From positions 1,736,001 to 1,800,000 of the forward strand of contig NZ_JASE01000005.1 of NCBI RefSeq assembly GCF_000622325.1: a stretch of DNA of 64,000 nt, in the 5' to 3' direction. Below are positions 10,093-17,371 of the stretch, piece after piece. The position numbers and the translations under genes are program-made. Below the pieces are notes generated by a model. It was not told the DNA's origin, did no database searches, and was given only the letters and a program-made list of their open reading frames with translations. Source of the stretch: Sulfitobacter geojensis. Lineage in GTDB: Bacteria; Pseudomonadota; Alphaproteobacteria; Rhodobacterales; Rhodobacteraceae. Positions within the stretch are counted from its first letter, which is position 1; each line of letters opens with the position of its first letter.

Positions 10093-10680
10093 ATGTTCAC
10101 GGGGATAATTACCGACGTTGGTAAAATTGCAGCGTTGCATCAAGACGGCGATCTGCGGGCGCGGATCACCACCGGTTATGACACGGCGGGCATTGATATG
10201 GGCGCGTCGATTGCCAGCGACGGCGTTTGCCTGACTGTCGTCGCTTTGGGGCCGGATTGGTACGAGGTGCAGATCAGCGCCGAAACCGTCAGCAAGACCA
10301 GCCTTGGCGATTGGGTCGAGGGGCGGCGGGTTAATCTGGAGCGCGCGCTGAAGGTGGGCGACGAATTGGGCGGACATATTGTGTCGGGCCATGTGGACGG
10401 TGTGGCCGAAGTGGTCGCCATGGTTGACGAGGGCGACAGCACCCGCGTCACCCTGCGTGCGCCGAAAGATCTGGCGCGGTTCATTGCGCCCAAGGGATCG
10501 GTCGCGCTGAATGGCACCTCCTTGACCGTGAACGAAGTGGAGGATTGCGATTTCGGTATCAATTTCATCCCCCACACCAAAGAAGTGACAACCTGGGGTG
10601 ATGTGAAGGTCGGCGACCGGATCAATCTGGAGATCGACACATTGGCCCGTTACGTGGCCCGCTTGGCGGAAATGTCATGA
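10093..10680 (+). CDS. ribE: Riboflavin synthase alpha subunit
   Basis: A 195-residue enzyme that dismutates two lumazines to riboflavin. It shows the two tandem lumazine-binding barrels. The first opens with MFTGIITDVGKI. The second begins around G-G-H-I-V-S-G-H-V-D-G, with N-G-T-S-L-T-V-N following. GGGCCGCC precedes the start. The stop overlaps the next gene by ATGA. I searched the upstream region for an FMN riboswitch and found no RFN-like motif. Confidence 0.97.
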   Translation: MFTGIITDVGKIAALHQDGDLRARITTGYDTAGIDMGASIASDGVCLTVVALGPDWYEVQISAETVSKTSLGDWVEGRRVNLERALKVGDELGGHIVSGHVDGVAEVVAMVDEGDSTRVTLRAPKDLARFIAPKGSVALNGTSLTVNEVEDCDFGINFIPHTKEVTTWGDVKVGDRINLEIDTLARYVARLAEMS

Positions 10681-11279
10681 TCGCGGGCATCGGGCATAAC
10701 CAAGGTCCCACGATGGAGCGGGGCGGCAAGTACCGCGCGTTTCAGTGGCAAAAGGCCCGCGATGCGGCGATGCCCAAAGCGATGCCGTTGATGGTCGTCA
10801 AAATGCACGTGGCGCGTGCCCGTGCGCTTGGGCTGGATTACCCGACCTATGCGGCGGTACGCAAAGCGACAGGGCGCGACATTATGGGGCTGCTGTTTTC
10901 CTCCAACGCCTTGCGGATTGTGCGGGCCGAAGCGCCTGCGGTTCCAGTGGCACGCAGCGAGGTGTTGAGCGCGGTGCAAGGCGCGCGCAAGCTAGCGCTG
11001 GTGCACGCGCCGTTGAACGCGGATGCGGTCGGCGGTGCGAATCCGGTGCTGGATCATGTGGCGATGGCCCCCAAGTTCACCGACAGCTGGTCGGACATGC
11101 GTGACCATCTGGGCGGTGTCATCACAGGGCAACGTCTGAGCCGTGATCAGGTGCTGGTTATTGGCGACACGGGGATCGAGCGCGACTGGAGCACGGCCGC
11201 ACAGGCGGCCGGCTATCTTGAGACGGCGCGGTATTTTCCTGAAAGCACAGCGATGAAGGCTGGTTTGGCTGCCGGTTAA
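10677..11279 (+). CDS. Hypothetical protein with IGHNQGP motif, in rib operon
   Basis: A 200-residue protein of unknown function, coupled to ribE by ATGA overlap and followed by ribB. It opens with I-A-G-I-G-H-N-Q-G-P-T, a short motif seen at the N-terminus of assorted alphaproteobacterial proteins. The next segment is basic and probably helical (KYRAFQWQKARDAAM). The C-terminal half has a P-loop-free alpha/beta look, with V-L-V-I-G-D-T-G-I-E-R-D-W near residue 160. No signal peptide or membrane segment is seen. Position suggests a link to flavin synthesis, but that is inference only. Confidence 0.75.
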   Translation: MIAGIGHNQGPTMERGGKYRAFQWQKARDAAMPKAMPLMVVKMHVARARALGLDYPTYAAVRKATGRDIMGLLFSSNALRIVRAEAPAVPVARSEVLSAVQGARKLALVHAPLNADAVGGANPVLDHVAMAPKFTDSWSDMRDHLGGVITGQRLSRDQVLVIGDTGIERDWSTAAQAAGYLETARYFPESTAMKAGLAAG

Positions 11280-11453
11280 ACGCTGCCGGCGGCCCATGTG
11301 ATCCGGGGCAGAATCGCGTTTACGCGCAAGATGAAGGGCGGTGCGGGCGTGTGCCTGCAGGGGGGGCGTAGTGGATGCCGCCACCCCGTCTTGCGGCTCT
11401 GGTCAAGACGGTTGTGCTGCGGTATCAGCGGGGCAATGTCGCGAGGAAATGCC

Positions 11454-12575
11454 ATGAACTTTGAAACACCCGGACCCGTGGAAGAGGGGCTGTCAGCGGC
11501 CATCTCTCCTATTGAAGAAATTATCGAAGACGCGCGGGCAGGGCGGATGTTCATTCTGGTGGACCATGAGGACCGCGAGAACGAAGGCGATCTGGTCATT
11601 CCGGCGCAGTTTGCCGACGCGGATGCGATCAACTTTATGGCGACCCACGGGCGTGGCTTGATCTGTCTGCCGATGACGGCAGAACGGATCGGGACGTTGG
11701 AGCTGCCGATGATGGCGATGCATAACTCCTCGCGCCACGAGACTGCGTTTACCGTCAGCATCGAGGCCCGCGAAGGGGTCACCACGGGGATTTCAGCAGC
11801 GGATCGGGCCTTGACCGTGGCTGTGGCGATTGACGAGGCGAATGGTGCGGCGGATATTGCCACGCCGGGCCATGTGTTCCCGTTGCGCGCGCGCGATGGC
11901 GGGGTGCTGGTGCGTGCGGGCCATACCGAAGCGGCGGTCGATATCAGCCGTTTGGCGGGGTTGCATCCCTCGGGCGTGATTTGCGAGATCATGAAAGAGG
12001 ACGGCACCATGGCGCGGCTGCCGGATCTGGTGGCCTTTGGCGCGGCACACGGTCTGAAAATCGGCACGATCAGCGATTTGATTGCCTATCGCCACGCGCA
12101 CGACAACCTGCTGGTCGAGCGTGACACGCGCAAGGTGACCTCGGCCTATGGCGGGGAATGGCAGATGCGGGTCTTTGCCGACCAGATCACCGGCACGGAT
12201 CATGTGGTGTTGAGCAAAGGCGATATTTCGACCGATGCCCCTGTTTTGGTACGCACCCATGCGATCAACGCGTTGGAAGATATCTTGGGGCTGGGTCCCA
12301 GCCCGGCCGACGAGTTGCCCCGTGCGATGCAGATTATCGCCGATGAGGGCCGCGGCGCGGTCGTGTTGTTTCGCGATCCCTTCCCGAAGCTGCGCCTTGA
12401 TGACGAAGACGAGGGCCCGCGCACGGTCAAGAACACCGGACTGGGCGCGCAGATCCTGTCGACGCTGGGATTGAACAAACTGGTCCTGCTGACCGACAAT
12501 CCCGAAACGCGATATTTAGGGTTGGACGCTTACAACATTGAAATCGTGGGCACCCGCCCGATTGCGGAAGGTTAA
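11454..12575 (+). CDS. ribB: 3,4-dihydroxy-2-butanone 4-phosphate synthase with degenerate GTP cyclohydrolase II domain
   Basis: A 373-residue protein. The N-terminal half is an intact RibB (D-H-E-D-R-E-N-E-G-D-L at residues 37-47, T-G-I-S-A-A-D-R, and H-T-E-A-A-V-D) that makes the four-carbon riboflavin precursor from ribulose 5-phosphate. The C-terminal half aligns with GTP cyclohydrolase II, but the three zinc-binding cysteines are gone. The region around V-R-T-H-A-I-N-A-L-E-D-I-L-G-L-G-P contains none. This matches the RibBX hybrids known from proteobacteria, in which the second domain has lost cyclohydrolase activity. A true RibA must therefore lie elsewhere. AGGA six bases upstream supports the ATG at 11454. 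Confidence 0.94.
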   Translation: MNFETPGPVEEGLSAAISPIEEIIEDARAGRMFILVDHEDRENEGDLVIPAQFADADAINFMATHGRGLICLPMTAERIGTLELPMMAMHNSSRHETAFTVSIEAREGVTTGISAADRALTVAVAIDEANGAADIATPGHVFPLRARDGGVLVRAGHTEAAVDISRLAGLHPSGVICEIMKEDGTMARLPDLVAFGAAHGLKIGTISDLIAYRHAHDNLLVERDTRKVTSAYGGEWQMRVFADQITGTDHVVLSKGDISTDAPVLVRTHAINALEDILGLGPSPADELPRAMQIIADEGRGAVVLFRDPFPKLRLDDEDEGPRTVKNTGLGAQILSTLGLNKLVLLTDNPETRYLGLDAYNIEIVGTRPIAEG

Positions 12576-12578
12576 GAC

Positions 12579-13130
12579 ATGGCATCCTCCGAAGAACACA
12601 CCGTCCTTGCGCGGCCCGTATTCGACAAACCTGTGAAGGTATTAATCGTCGTGTCGCCCTATTACAGTGATATTGCCCATGGGTTGCTGACCGGCGCCAA
12701 GGCCGAACTTGCCGCTGCAGGTGCGGATTTCGAAGTGGTGGAAATGCCCGGCGCGCTGGAAATTCCCACGGCAATCGGCATCAGCGACCGGCGCAGCAAT
12801 TTTGACGGCTATGTTGCATTGGGCTGCGTCATTCGCGGGGAAACCACCCATTATGAAACTGTCTGCAATGACAGCAGCCGCGCCCTGCAATTGTTGGGTT
12901 TGCAAGGGCTGTGCATTGGCAACGGCATCCTGACGGTTGAGAACAAGGCGCAGGCCGATGTGCGCGCCAATCCCGAAGGGCAGAACAAGGGCGGTGGCGC
13001 TGCAGCAGCGGCCTTGCATCTGATTGCACTGGCCCGTAAGTGGGCGCACACCAGCAAGGGTATCGGCTTCAAACCACGGGGCGAGGATACGCTGATGGCT
13101 GGCGACACAGATGGAAGTAATATCGCATGA
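12579..13130 (+). CDS. ribH: 6,7-dimethyl-8-ribityllumazine synthase
   Basis: A 183-residue lumazine synthase, which condenses the ribB product with the ribD product. Typical segments are visible: V-V-S-P-Y-Y-S-D-I near the start, M-P-G-A-L-E-I-P, A-L-G-C-V-I-R-G-E-T-T-H-Y-E (catalytic loop with His), and G-N-G-I-L-T-V-E-N. It starts 3 nt after ribB and its stop overlaps the nusB start (ATGA), so ribE-hypothetical-ribB-ribH-nusB looks like one transcript. The C-terminal tail after KGIGF is longer than in many homologues. Confidence 0.97.
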   Translation: MASSEEHTVLARPVFDKPVKVLIVVSPYYSDIAHGLLTGAKAELAAAGADFEVVEMPGALEIPTAIGISDRRSNFDGYVALGCVIRGETTHYETVCNDSSRALQLLGLQGLCIGNGILTVENKAQADVRANPEGQNKGGGAAAAALHLIALARKWAHTSKGIGFKPRGEDTLMAGDTDGSNIA

Positions 13131-13600
13131 CGACTGGCCTGTCGGGTAATCAGAAACGCAAGATGAAATCCGCCGCACGGCTTTATGCTGTGCAGGCGCT
13201 GTTCCAGATGGAGCATTCGTCGCTGACCGTGGAAAAGGTGCGCACCGAGTTTCTGGAGCACCGTTTTGGTGCGACGCTGGATGGCGTCGAATTGCAGGAT
13301 GGCGATATCGCGCATTTCTCGCAAGTGCTAGAAGATGCTGTGAATTATCAGGCCCCGATTGACCAGCTGACCGATCGCGGCTTGGTCGCCAAATGGGCGA
13401 TTGCGCGGATTGACCCGACATTGCGAGCGCTGTTTCGCGCGGCAGGGGCCGAATTGCGCGATACGGGCACACCGCCCAAGGTGGTGATCTCTGAATATGT
13501 CGACATTGCCCGCGCCTTTTTCCCTGAAGGGAAAGAAGCCAGCTTTGTGAACGCCGTACTGGATCACATGGCCCGGGAGGCACGCCCCGAGGCGTTTTGA
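13127..13600 (+). CDS. nusB: Transcription antitermination factor NusB
   Basis: A 157-residue all-helical protein that joins NusE (S10) on boxA RNA to antiterminate rRNA transcription. The N-terminal A-A-R-L-Y-A-V-Q-A-L-F-Q-M-E helix and the C-terminal V-V-I-S-E-Y-V-D-I-A-R-A-F-F and F-V-N-A-V-L-D helices are characteristic. It is coupled to ribH by a 4-bp overlap. The ribH-nusB pair is conserved across bacteria. Confidence 0.96.
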   Translation: MTTGLSGNQKRKMKSAARLYAVQALFQMEHSSLTVEKVRTEFLEHRFGATLDGVELQDGDIAHFSQVLEDAVNYQAPIDQLTDRGLVAKWAIARIDPTLRALFRAAGAELRDTGTPPKVVISEYVDIARAFFPEGKEASFVNAVLDHMAREARPEAF

Positions 13601-13653
13601 CCAATTTTGAAAGCGACGGCTTTTGGGCTATCTTAGCCTAAAGGAGTCGCGTC

Positions 13654-13959
13654 ATGCCGGTTATCTTTCGATTCTACATTAAACATTGTGTGATTGGTTT
13701 TGCCTTGTCTGCGATTTTTATCGCGGGACTTTTGTGGTTGAACGTTGCAAACCTGTGGCACCTTATCAGCACCTCTGACATCGGATTGATGGCGTTGGTG
13801 GTGTTCTGGGTGCTGAACGGGATCGTGTTTGCCGGCGTTCAAACCGGCGTGGCCATAATGCTGATGAGCGAAGAAGGCGACGATGACGCAGGGCCGAAAG
13901 GCGGGTCGCCCGTTGCGTTGACACCCGCGCCGGTAAAGGCCGCACAGCCGCGCAAGTGA
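13654..13959 (+). CDS. Small membrane protein, unknown
   Basis: A 101-residue protein with two predicted transmembrane helices, at about residues 10-32 and 45-70, and a charged soluble tail (EEGDDDAGPKGG). It resembles the small two-TM proteins often found after nusB in Rhodobacterales, but I do not recognise a named family. AAAGGAG at 13639-13645 lies 8 nt before the ATG. A small GGCTA/TAGCC hairpin overlaps the upstream region. Confidence 0.8.
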   Translation: MPVIFRFYIKHCVIGFALSAIFIAGLLWLNVANLWHLISTSDIGLMALVVFWVLNGIVFAGVQTGVAIMLMSEEGDDDAGPKGGSPVALTPAPVKAAQPRK

Positions 13960-14295
13960 TTGATTTCAGAATTTAAATGGGGTCAGTGTGACGGGACCAC
14001 CATTGCCGGTCGGTTTTGTATTCCCGGGGACCTGTATGTACAGGTGGGCGCCAGATAAACGAACCAGGGCTCGAACAGAGCCAGCTCCCTAGGATTTGCT
14101 TAAGGCCACTGGAATGTAACGTCTCACGAACAGGGCAGAACCCGCCACAGCCTTTAGGTAGGGCGCGGGTAGCTTGCGCGCAAGGGTCAATGGCGTAGAA
14201 ATGCAGTTTCGCCCGTGGTGCCCTGCGCGCTGTTGTATGGCCTGCAGGGAGCACTGCCGATTATTGCGGGATTTCTTGAGAGAAGACTTGCAAAT
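13960..14295 (+). other. Gene-free, hairpin-rich stretch; possible structured RNA
   Basis: This 336-bp stretch between two plus-strand genes has no convincing reading frame. It is rich in short inverted repeats: CCTGTA-TG-TACAGG at 14031-14044, GGCTC-GAACA-GAGCC at 14068-14082, and a possible long closing pair between about 13993-14001 and 14214-14223. The strand is assumed from the flanking genes. I could not match it to tmRNA, RNase P, SRP RNA or 6S RNA from memory. Confidence 0.3.
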
Positions 14296-14310
14296 GTTCA
14301 CTAAATGTTC
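14296..14310 (+). promoter_or_regulatory. LexA (SOS) box upstream of mmcB
   Basis: The sequence GTTC-ACTAAAT-GTTC is an exact match to the alphaproteobacterial LexA site GTTC-N7-GTTC. It ends 11 nt before the mmcB start codon, a position where bound LexA would block transcription or early elongation. Confidence 0.85.
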
Positions 14311-14321
14311 ATGTTTGTTGC

Positions 14322-14792
14322 ATGTCTTATACCGCCCCCTCTGAACAGCCAACTCTCCTGCAGCCTGGCCAGTTGTTGGCGCGCGGCGTGGCGCGGCATT
14401 TGGTCAGCCACGGTTTTGCCTGCGTTGAGGAACTGGTGCCGACCCGTGGTTTGCGGGTGGACGTGATGGCGCTTGGCCCGAAAGGGGAGATCTGGGTGGT
14501 GGAGTGTAAATCATCGCGGGCGGATTACACATCGGACAGCAAATGGCAGGGCTATCTGGAATGGGCGGACCGGTTTTTCTGGGCGGTGGACAGTGATTTT
14601 CCGACCGAGTTGTTGCCCGACGACACCGGTTTGATCATCGCGGATGGCTATGGCGGCGAAATTATTCGCATGGGACCGGAAAGCAGGCTGGCCCCTGCGC
14701 GGCGCAAAGTCATGGTGCAGAAATTTGCGTTTCATGCCGCACGCCGGCTACATCTGTTGCGCGACCCGGATATGCATCCGCAAAGGGATTGA
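14322..14792 (+). CDS. mmcB: MmcB family DNA repair protein
   Basis: A 156-residue protein of the MmcB family, named after a Caulobacter protein required for resistance to DNA damage such as mitomycin C. It has a PD-(D/E)xK nuclease-like core: V-D-V-M-A-L followed by I-W-V-V-E-C-K-S-S, the typical D...ExK spacing. The segment D-S-K-W-Q-G-Y-L-E-W-A-D-R-F-F-W-A-V is a strong family signature. A consensus LexA box lies directly upstream, so SOS induction is likely. No good Shine-Dalgarno is visible. Confidence 0.92.
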   Translation: MSYTAPSEQPTLLQPGQLLARGVARHLVSHGFACVEELVPTRGLRVDVMALGPKGEIWVVECKSSRADYTSDSKWQGYLEWADRFFWAVDSDFPTELLPDDTGLIIADGYGGEIIRMGPESRLAPARRKVMVQKFAFHAARRLHLLRDPDMHPQRD

Positions 14793-14803
14793 CGAAAACG
14801 AGA

Positions 14804-14998
14804 TTAGCGGTTCGCTTTGCTGCCACTGACCCGGTTGGCTGCTGCCATGATTTCTTCTGCGATTTCATAGGCTTCTTCGGGCGTGAAATCCATCGGGATC
14901 TCGATGCCGTTGCCCTCAACGAACAGGCGCACCATGCCGGCATCTGTTGGGCCGATCTGAAGGTTGGCTTCGATATCGCGTTCGGTGTTAATGCCCAT
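14804..14998 (-). CDS. Small hypothetical protein (DUF6324-like)
   Basis: A 64-residue acidic protein (MGINTERDIEANLQIGPTDA...) with the core V-R-L-F-V-E-G-N-G-I-E-I-P-M-D-F-T-P-E-E-A and a helical tail. It matches a short family conserved in Rhodobacterales, which I recall as DUF6324. The start at 14998 is chosen over an upstream extension because CGGAGAC lies just ahead of it on the minus strand and because known homologues begin here. Function unknown. Confidence 0.75.
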   Translation of the reverse strand: MGINTERDIEANLQIGPTDAGMVRLFVEGNGIEIPMDFTPEEAYEIAEEIMAAANRVSGSKANR

Positions 14999-15086
14999 TG
15001 GTGTCTCCGGGATGTGTCGGGAATTGGGCTGCATCGCTATCGCGGGTCGGCGCGAAAGGCAAGGGCGAGAGGGCAAGGGTGATTCG

Positions 15087-15569
15087 ATGGATGATATAGA
15101 GATTCGCAAATTTTGCGCGCAGGACCGTGACTGGCTGGTCGCCGAGCATCGGGACGCCTATGCGCAGGCCGAAGGGTTTGATGACAGTTTTGGCGTGCTG
15201 GTCGCCGGTATTCTGGATGAGTTCCTGCGCGATCATCACCCCGAGCATGAAGCAGGGTGGATTGCATGTCAGCAAGGTCAGCGATTAGGCAGTATTTTTT
15301 GTGTGCGGATTGATGACGAAACAGCGAAGTTGCGACTGTTTTTGTTGACTGAAAAGGCGCGCGGCAAGGGGTTGGGCCAGCGGATGTTGGATCACTGCAT
15401 GGGATTCGCCCGCTCTCAGGGGTATCGCCAGATGAAGCTGTGGACCCATGAATCCCACCGCGCGGCAGGGGCGCTTTATGCCAAAAACGGCTGGCAACTG
15501 ATGTCTTCACAGCCTGTGGTGTCCTTTGGCCAGCCCTTGATTGAACAGCACTGGGAAATCCTTCTTTAA
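15087..15569 (+). CDS. GNAT family N-acetyltransferase
   Basis: A 160-residue single-domain GCN5-related acetyltransferase. The acetyl-CoA-binding motif A is visible as L-T-E-K-A-R-G-K-G-L-G-Q-R-M-L (R/Q-x-x-G-x-G/A pattern), followed by motif B with A-A-G-A-L-Y-A-K-N-G-W. Some relatives are annotated as MarR-GNAT or GNAT-only proteins. The substrate cannot be told from sequence. The ATG at 15087 has AAGGGTG upstream. A hairpin of GGGGCCG and CGGCCCC follows at 15600-15619. Confidence 0.88.
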   Translation: MDDIEIRKFCAQDRDWLVAEHRDAYAQAEGFDDSFGVLVAGILDEFLRDHHPEHEAGWIACQQGQRLGSIFCVRIDDETAKLRLFLLTEKARGKGLGQRMLDHCMGFARSQGYRQMKLWTHESHRAAGALYAKNGWQLMSSQPVVSFGQPLIEQHWEILL

Positions 15570-15623
15570 GGACGGGCTTTGGTCTTGCAATCTCTGTGAG
15601 GGGCCGCTAAATCGGCCCCACGT

Positions 15624-15700
15624 GCCGCCTTAGCTCAGTTGGTTAGAGCACTGGTTTGTGGAACCAGGGGTCCCCCGTTCGAGCCGGGGAGGCGGTACCA
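15624..15700 (+). tRNA. tRNA-His (GTG)
   Basis: A 77-nt cloverleaf with encoded CCA. The anticodon loop reads TTGTGGA, giving GTG. The T-arm is CCCCG-TTCGAGC-CGGGG. The acceptor stem closes with a G1-T72 wobble pair, the discriminator is A73, and there is no G-1 paired with C73. This is the atypical tRNA-His identity set known from alphaproteobacteria. Confidence 0.96.
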
Positions 15701-15842
15701 CTTTCAACAAAATATTATATCGTTGGAAGTGTCGGGCGAGAGGCTTTTCGCAGAAGAGCCGCGGTTCGGTTGCTATTCTGGATGACTTACCACTTGCCGC
15801 AACCGTCGCTGGGGCGCTGCCCCATCGATCAAAGATCGATTC

Positions 15843-15868
15843 CCCGCAGGATTTAAGGCCAAAAAGAG
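15843..15868 (+). repeat. Dispersed extragenic repeat, copy 1
   Basis: A 26-nt segment (starting CCCGCAGGATTTAAGGCC) is identical to 44507-44532. In both places it follows a GGCGCTGCCC element and sits just beyond the 3' end of a minus-strand gene, in a convergent intergenic gap. Confidence 0.8.
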
Positions 15869-15874
15869 GGGGGA

Positions 15875-16159
15875 TTAGTCGATCTGGAGGGTCTGTCGTA
15901 AACTACCGGTGAGGCGGTCGTAGATCAGGATTTCATTGTCTGATGTGACGATGGCGTACCAATCGGGGCCTTGGGTAAAGGCATGGGCGGTTTTTCCGGC
16001 GGGCAGGGTGATCTGATCAGGCAAAGCAGGGGCCTTGCGGTTCAATCGCGTGACAAGCAGCCCAATCACGACTATGACGCCCGCAATCATCACCACGGTC
16101 AACACCGTCACCAACCGCCTTAAGAACCGCAGGTTTGCAGGCTCAATCGGATCATCCAT
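15875..16159 (-). CDS. Single-pass membrane protein (DUF6476-like)
   Basis: A 94-residue protein with one N-terminal transmembrane helix (about residues 15-38, V-T-V-L-T-V-V-M-I-A-G-V-I-V-V-I-G) and a soluble part. That part reads L-P-A-G-K-T-A-H-A-F-T-Q-G-P-D-W-Y-A-I-V-T and ends in a beta-propeller-like E-I-L-I-Y-D-R-L-T-G. It resembles the DUF6476 family found next to rluA-type genes in Rhodobacterales. Its start codon overlaps, in divergent orientation, that of the pseudouridine synthase gene. Confidence 0.82.
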   Translation of the reverse strand: MDDPIEPANLRFLRRLVTVLTVVMIAGVIVVIGLLVTRLNRKAPALPDQITLPAGKTAHAFTQGPDWYAIVTSDNEILIYDRLTGSLRQTLQID

Positions 16160-17192
16160 GTCAATTCACCGCCGTATTTCATTTATCCTGCGCGCAAGCC
16201 CGCCGTCCCGACTTGATAAAGCGCTGGCGCGGGATGTGCCAGAGGATGCGAACCTGTCGCGCACAAGGTTAGGCAAGTTGATCGAACAAGGGGCGGTTAT
16301 GGTGGCGGGCGAGGTCGTGCGCGACCCGCGCGCCCGCGTCGCCGAAGGGCAGGTGGTAGAAATTGGCGTCGAAGAGGCCGAAGAGAGCCATATTCAAGCC
16401 GAGGATATTCCGCTTGAGGTGATCCACGAGGACGATGATCTGATCGTCATTAACAAGCCCGCGGGCATGGTAGTGCATCCGGCACCGGGGTCGCCATCGG
16501 GGACCTTGGTGAATGCCTTGATGGCGCATTGCGGCGATAACCTGTCCGGTGTCGGCGGCATGAAGCGGCCGGGCATTGTGCATCGGATTGATAAGGAAAC
16601 CAGTGGCTTGCTGGTGGTGGCGAAATCGGATGCAGCGCATCACGGGTTGGCAAAACAGTTCGAAAAGCACACAGTTGAACGGTATTATATGGCGCTGGTT
16701 TACGGCGTGCCCGATGCGAATGATCCGCGGTTGCGCGGCATCAAAGGGGCGTCGTTCGAGACGGGGAATATCTTGAAACTGACCACACAACTGGCGCGTC
16801 ACAAAACCGACCGGCAACGGCAAGCGGTGCTGTTCAATGGCGGGCGTCATGCGGTGACGCGGGCGCGTACGGTCGAAAGCTTTGGCACGCCGCCGGTATT
16901 GGCATTGATGGAATGCTGGCTGGAGACGGGGCGCACCCACCAGATCCGGGTACATATGGCCCATGCCGGACATTCGCTGGTCGGGGATCCAACCTATGGC
17001 GGGCGGCGCAAACTGCCCAAAGCGGCCTTGCCCGAGATCGTTGCAGAGATGGTAAAAGCCTTTCCGCGTCAGGCATTGCATGCGGCGGTTCTGGGGTTTG
17101 AACATCCGGTCAGCGGGCAGATGATGCGGTTTGAAGCGCCGCTGCCACAGGATATGGATGATTTGTTGCAATCCGTGCGGCTTGCCGTCTGA
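16158..17192 (+). CDS. RluA/RluD family pseudouridine synthase
   Basis: A 344-residue enzyme that isomerises uridines in RNA, most likely 23S rRNA. An N-terminal S4 domain (about residues 15-70) is followed by the catalytic core, with the RluA motif H-R-I-D-K-E-T-S-G and catalytic Asp145. N-K-P-A-G-M-V-V-H-P and G-R-T-H-Q-I-R-V-H are the usual neighbours. Length and domain order fit RluD, which modifies helix 69, but RluC-like specificity cannot be excluded. The ATG at 16158 overlaps the divergent gene's start. Confidence 0.92.
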   Translation: MSIHRRISFILRASPPSRLDKALARDVPEDANLSRTRLGKLIEQGAVMVAGEVVRDPRARVAEGQVVEIGVEEAEESHIQAEDIPLEVIHEDDDLIVINKPAGMVVHPAPGSPSGTLVNALMAHCGDNLSGVGGMKRPGIVHRIDKETSGLLVVAKSDAAHHGLAKQFEKHTVERYYMALVYGVPDANDPRLRGIKGASFETGNILKLTTQLARHKTDRQRQAVLFNGGRHAVTRARTVESFGTPPVLALMECWLETGRTHQIRVHMAHAGHSLVGDPTYGGRRKLPKAALPEIVAEMVKAFPRQALHAAVLGFEHPVSGQMMRFEAPLPQDMDDLLQSVRLAV

Positions 17193-17371
17193 CATGATGT
17201 GCACAGCTGCGTGAGCTGACGACATCATAACTGTCTGTTCACCTTTCTTATGGCAATATGAACAAAAGCGGCCTGCCGGACCTTGTAAAAGGAAAGGTAC
17301 CGCCCATATTCATGTTAAGCCCGTAAACATCACTGTTTAAAACACGGGATCTTCAGGGAAAGGGACCAGTT

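Noticed and set aside
13973..14254. 94-codon minus-strand frame in the gene-free stretch before mmcB
   Set aside because: Composition rich in Cys, Trp, Arg and His, no ribosome-binding site, and it spans hairpins better explained as RNA structure. A real protein is not excluded but unlikely.
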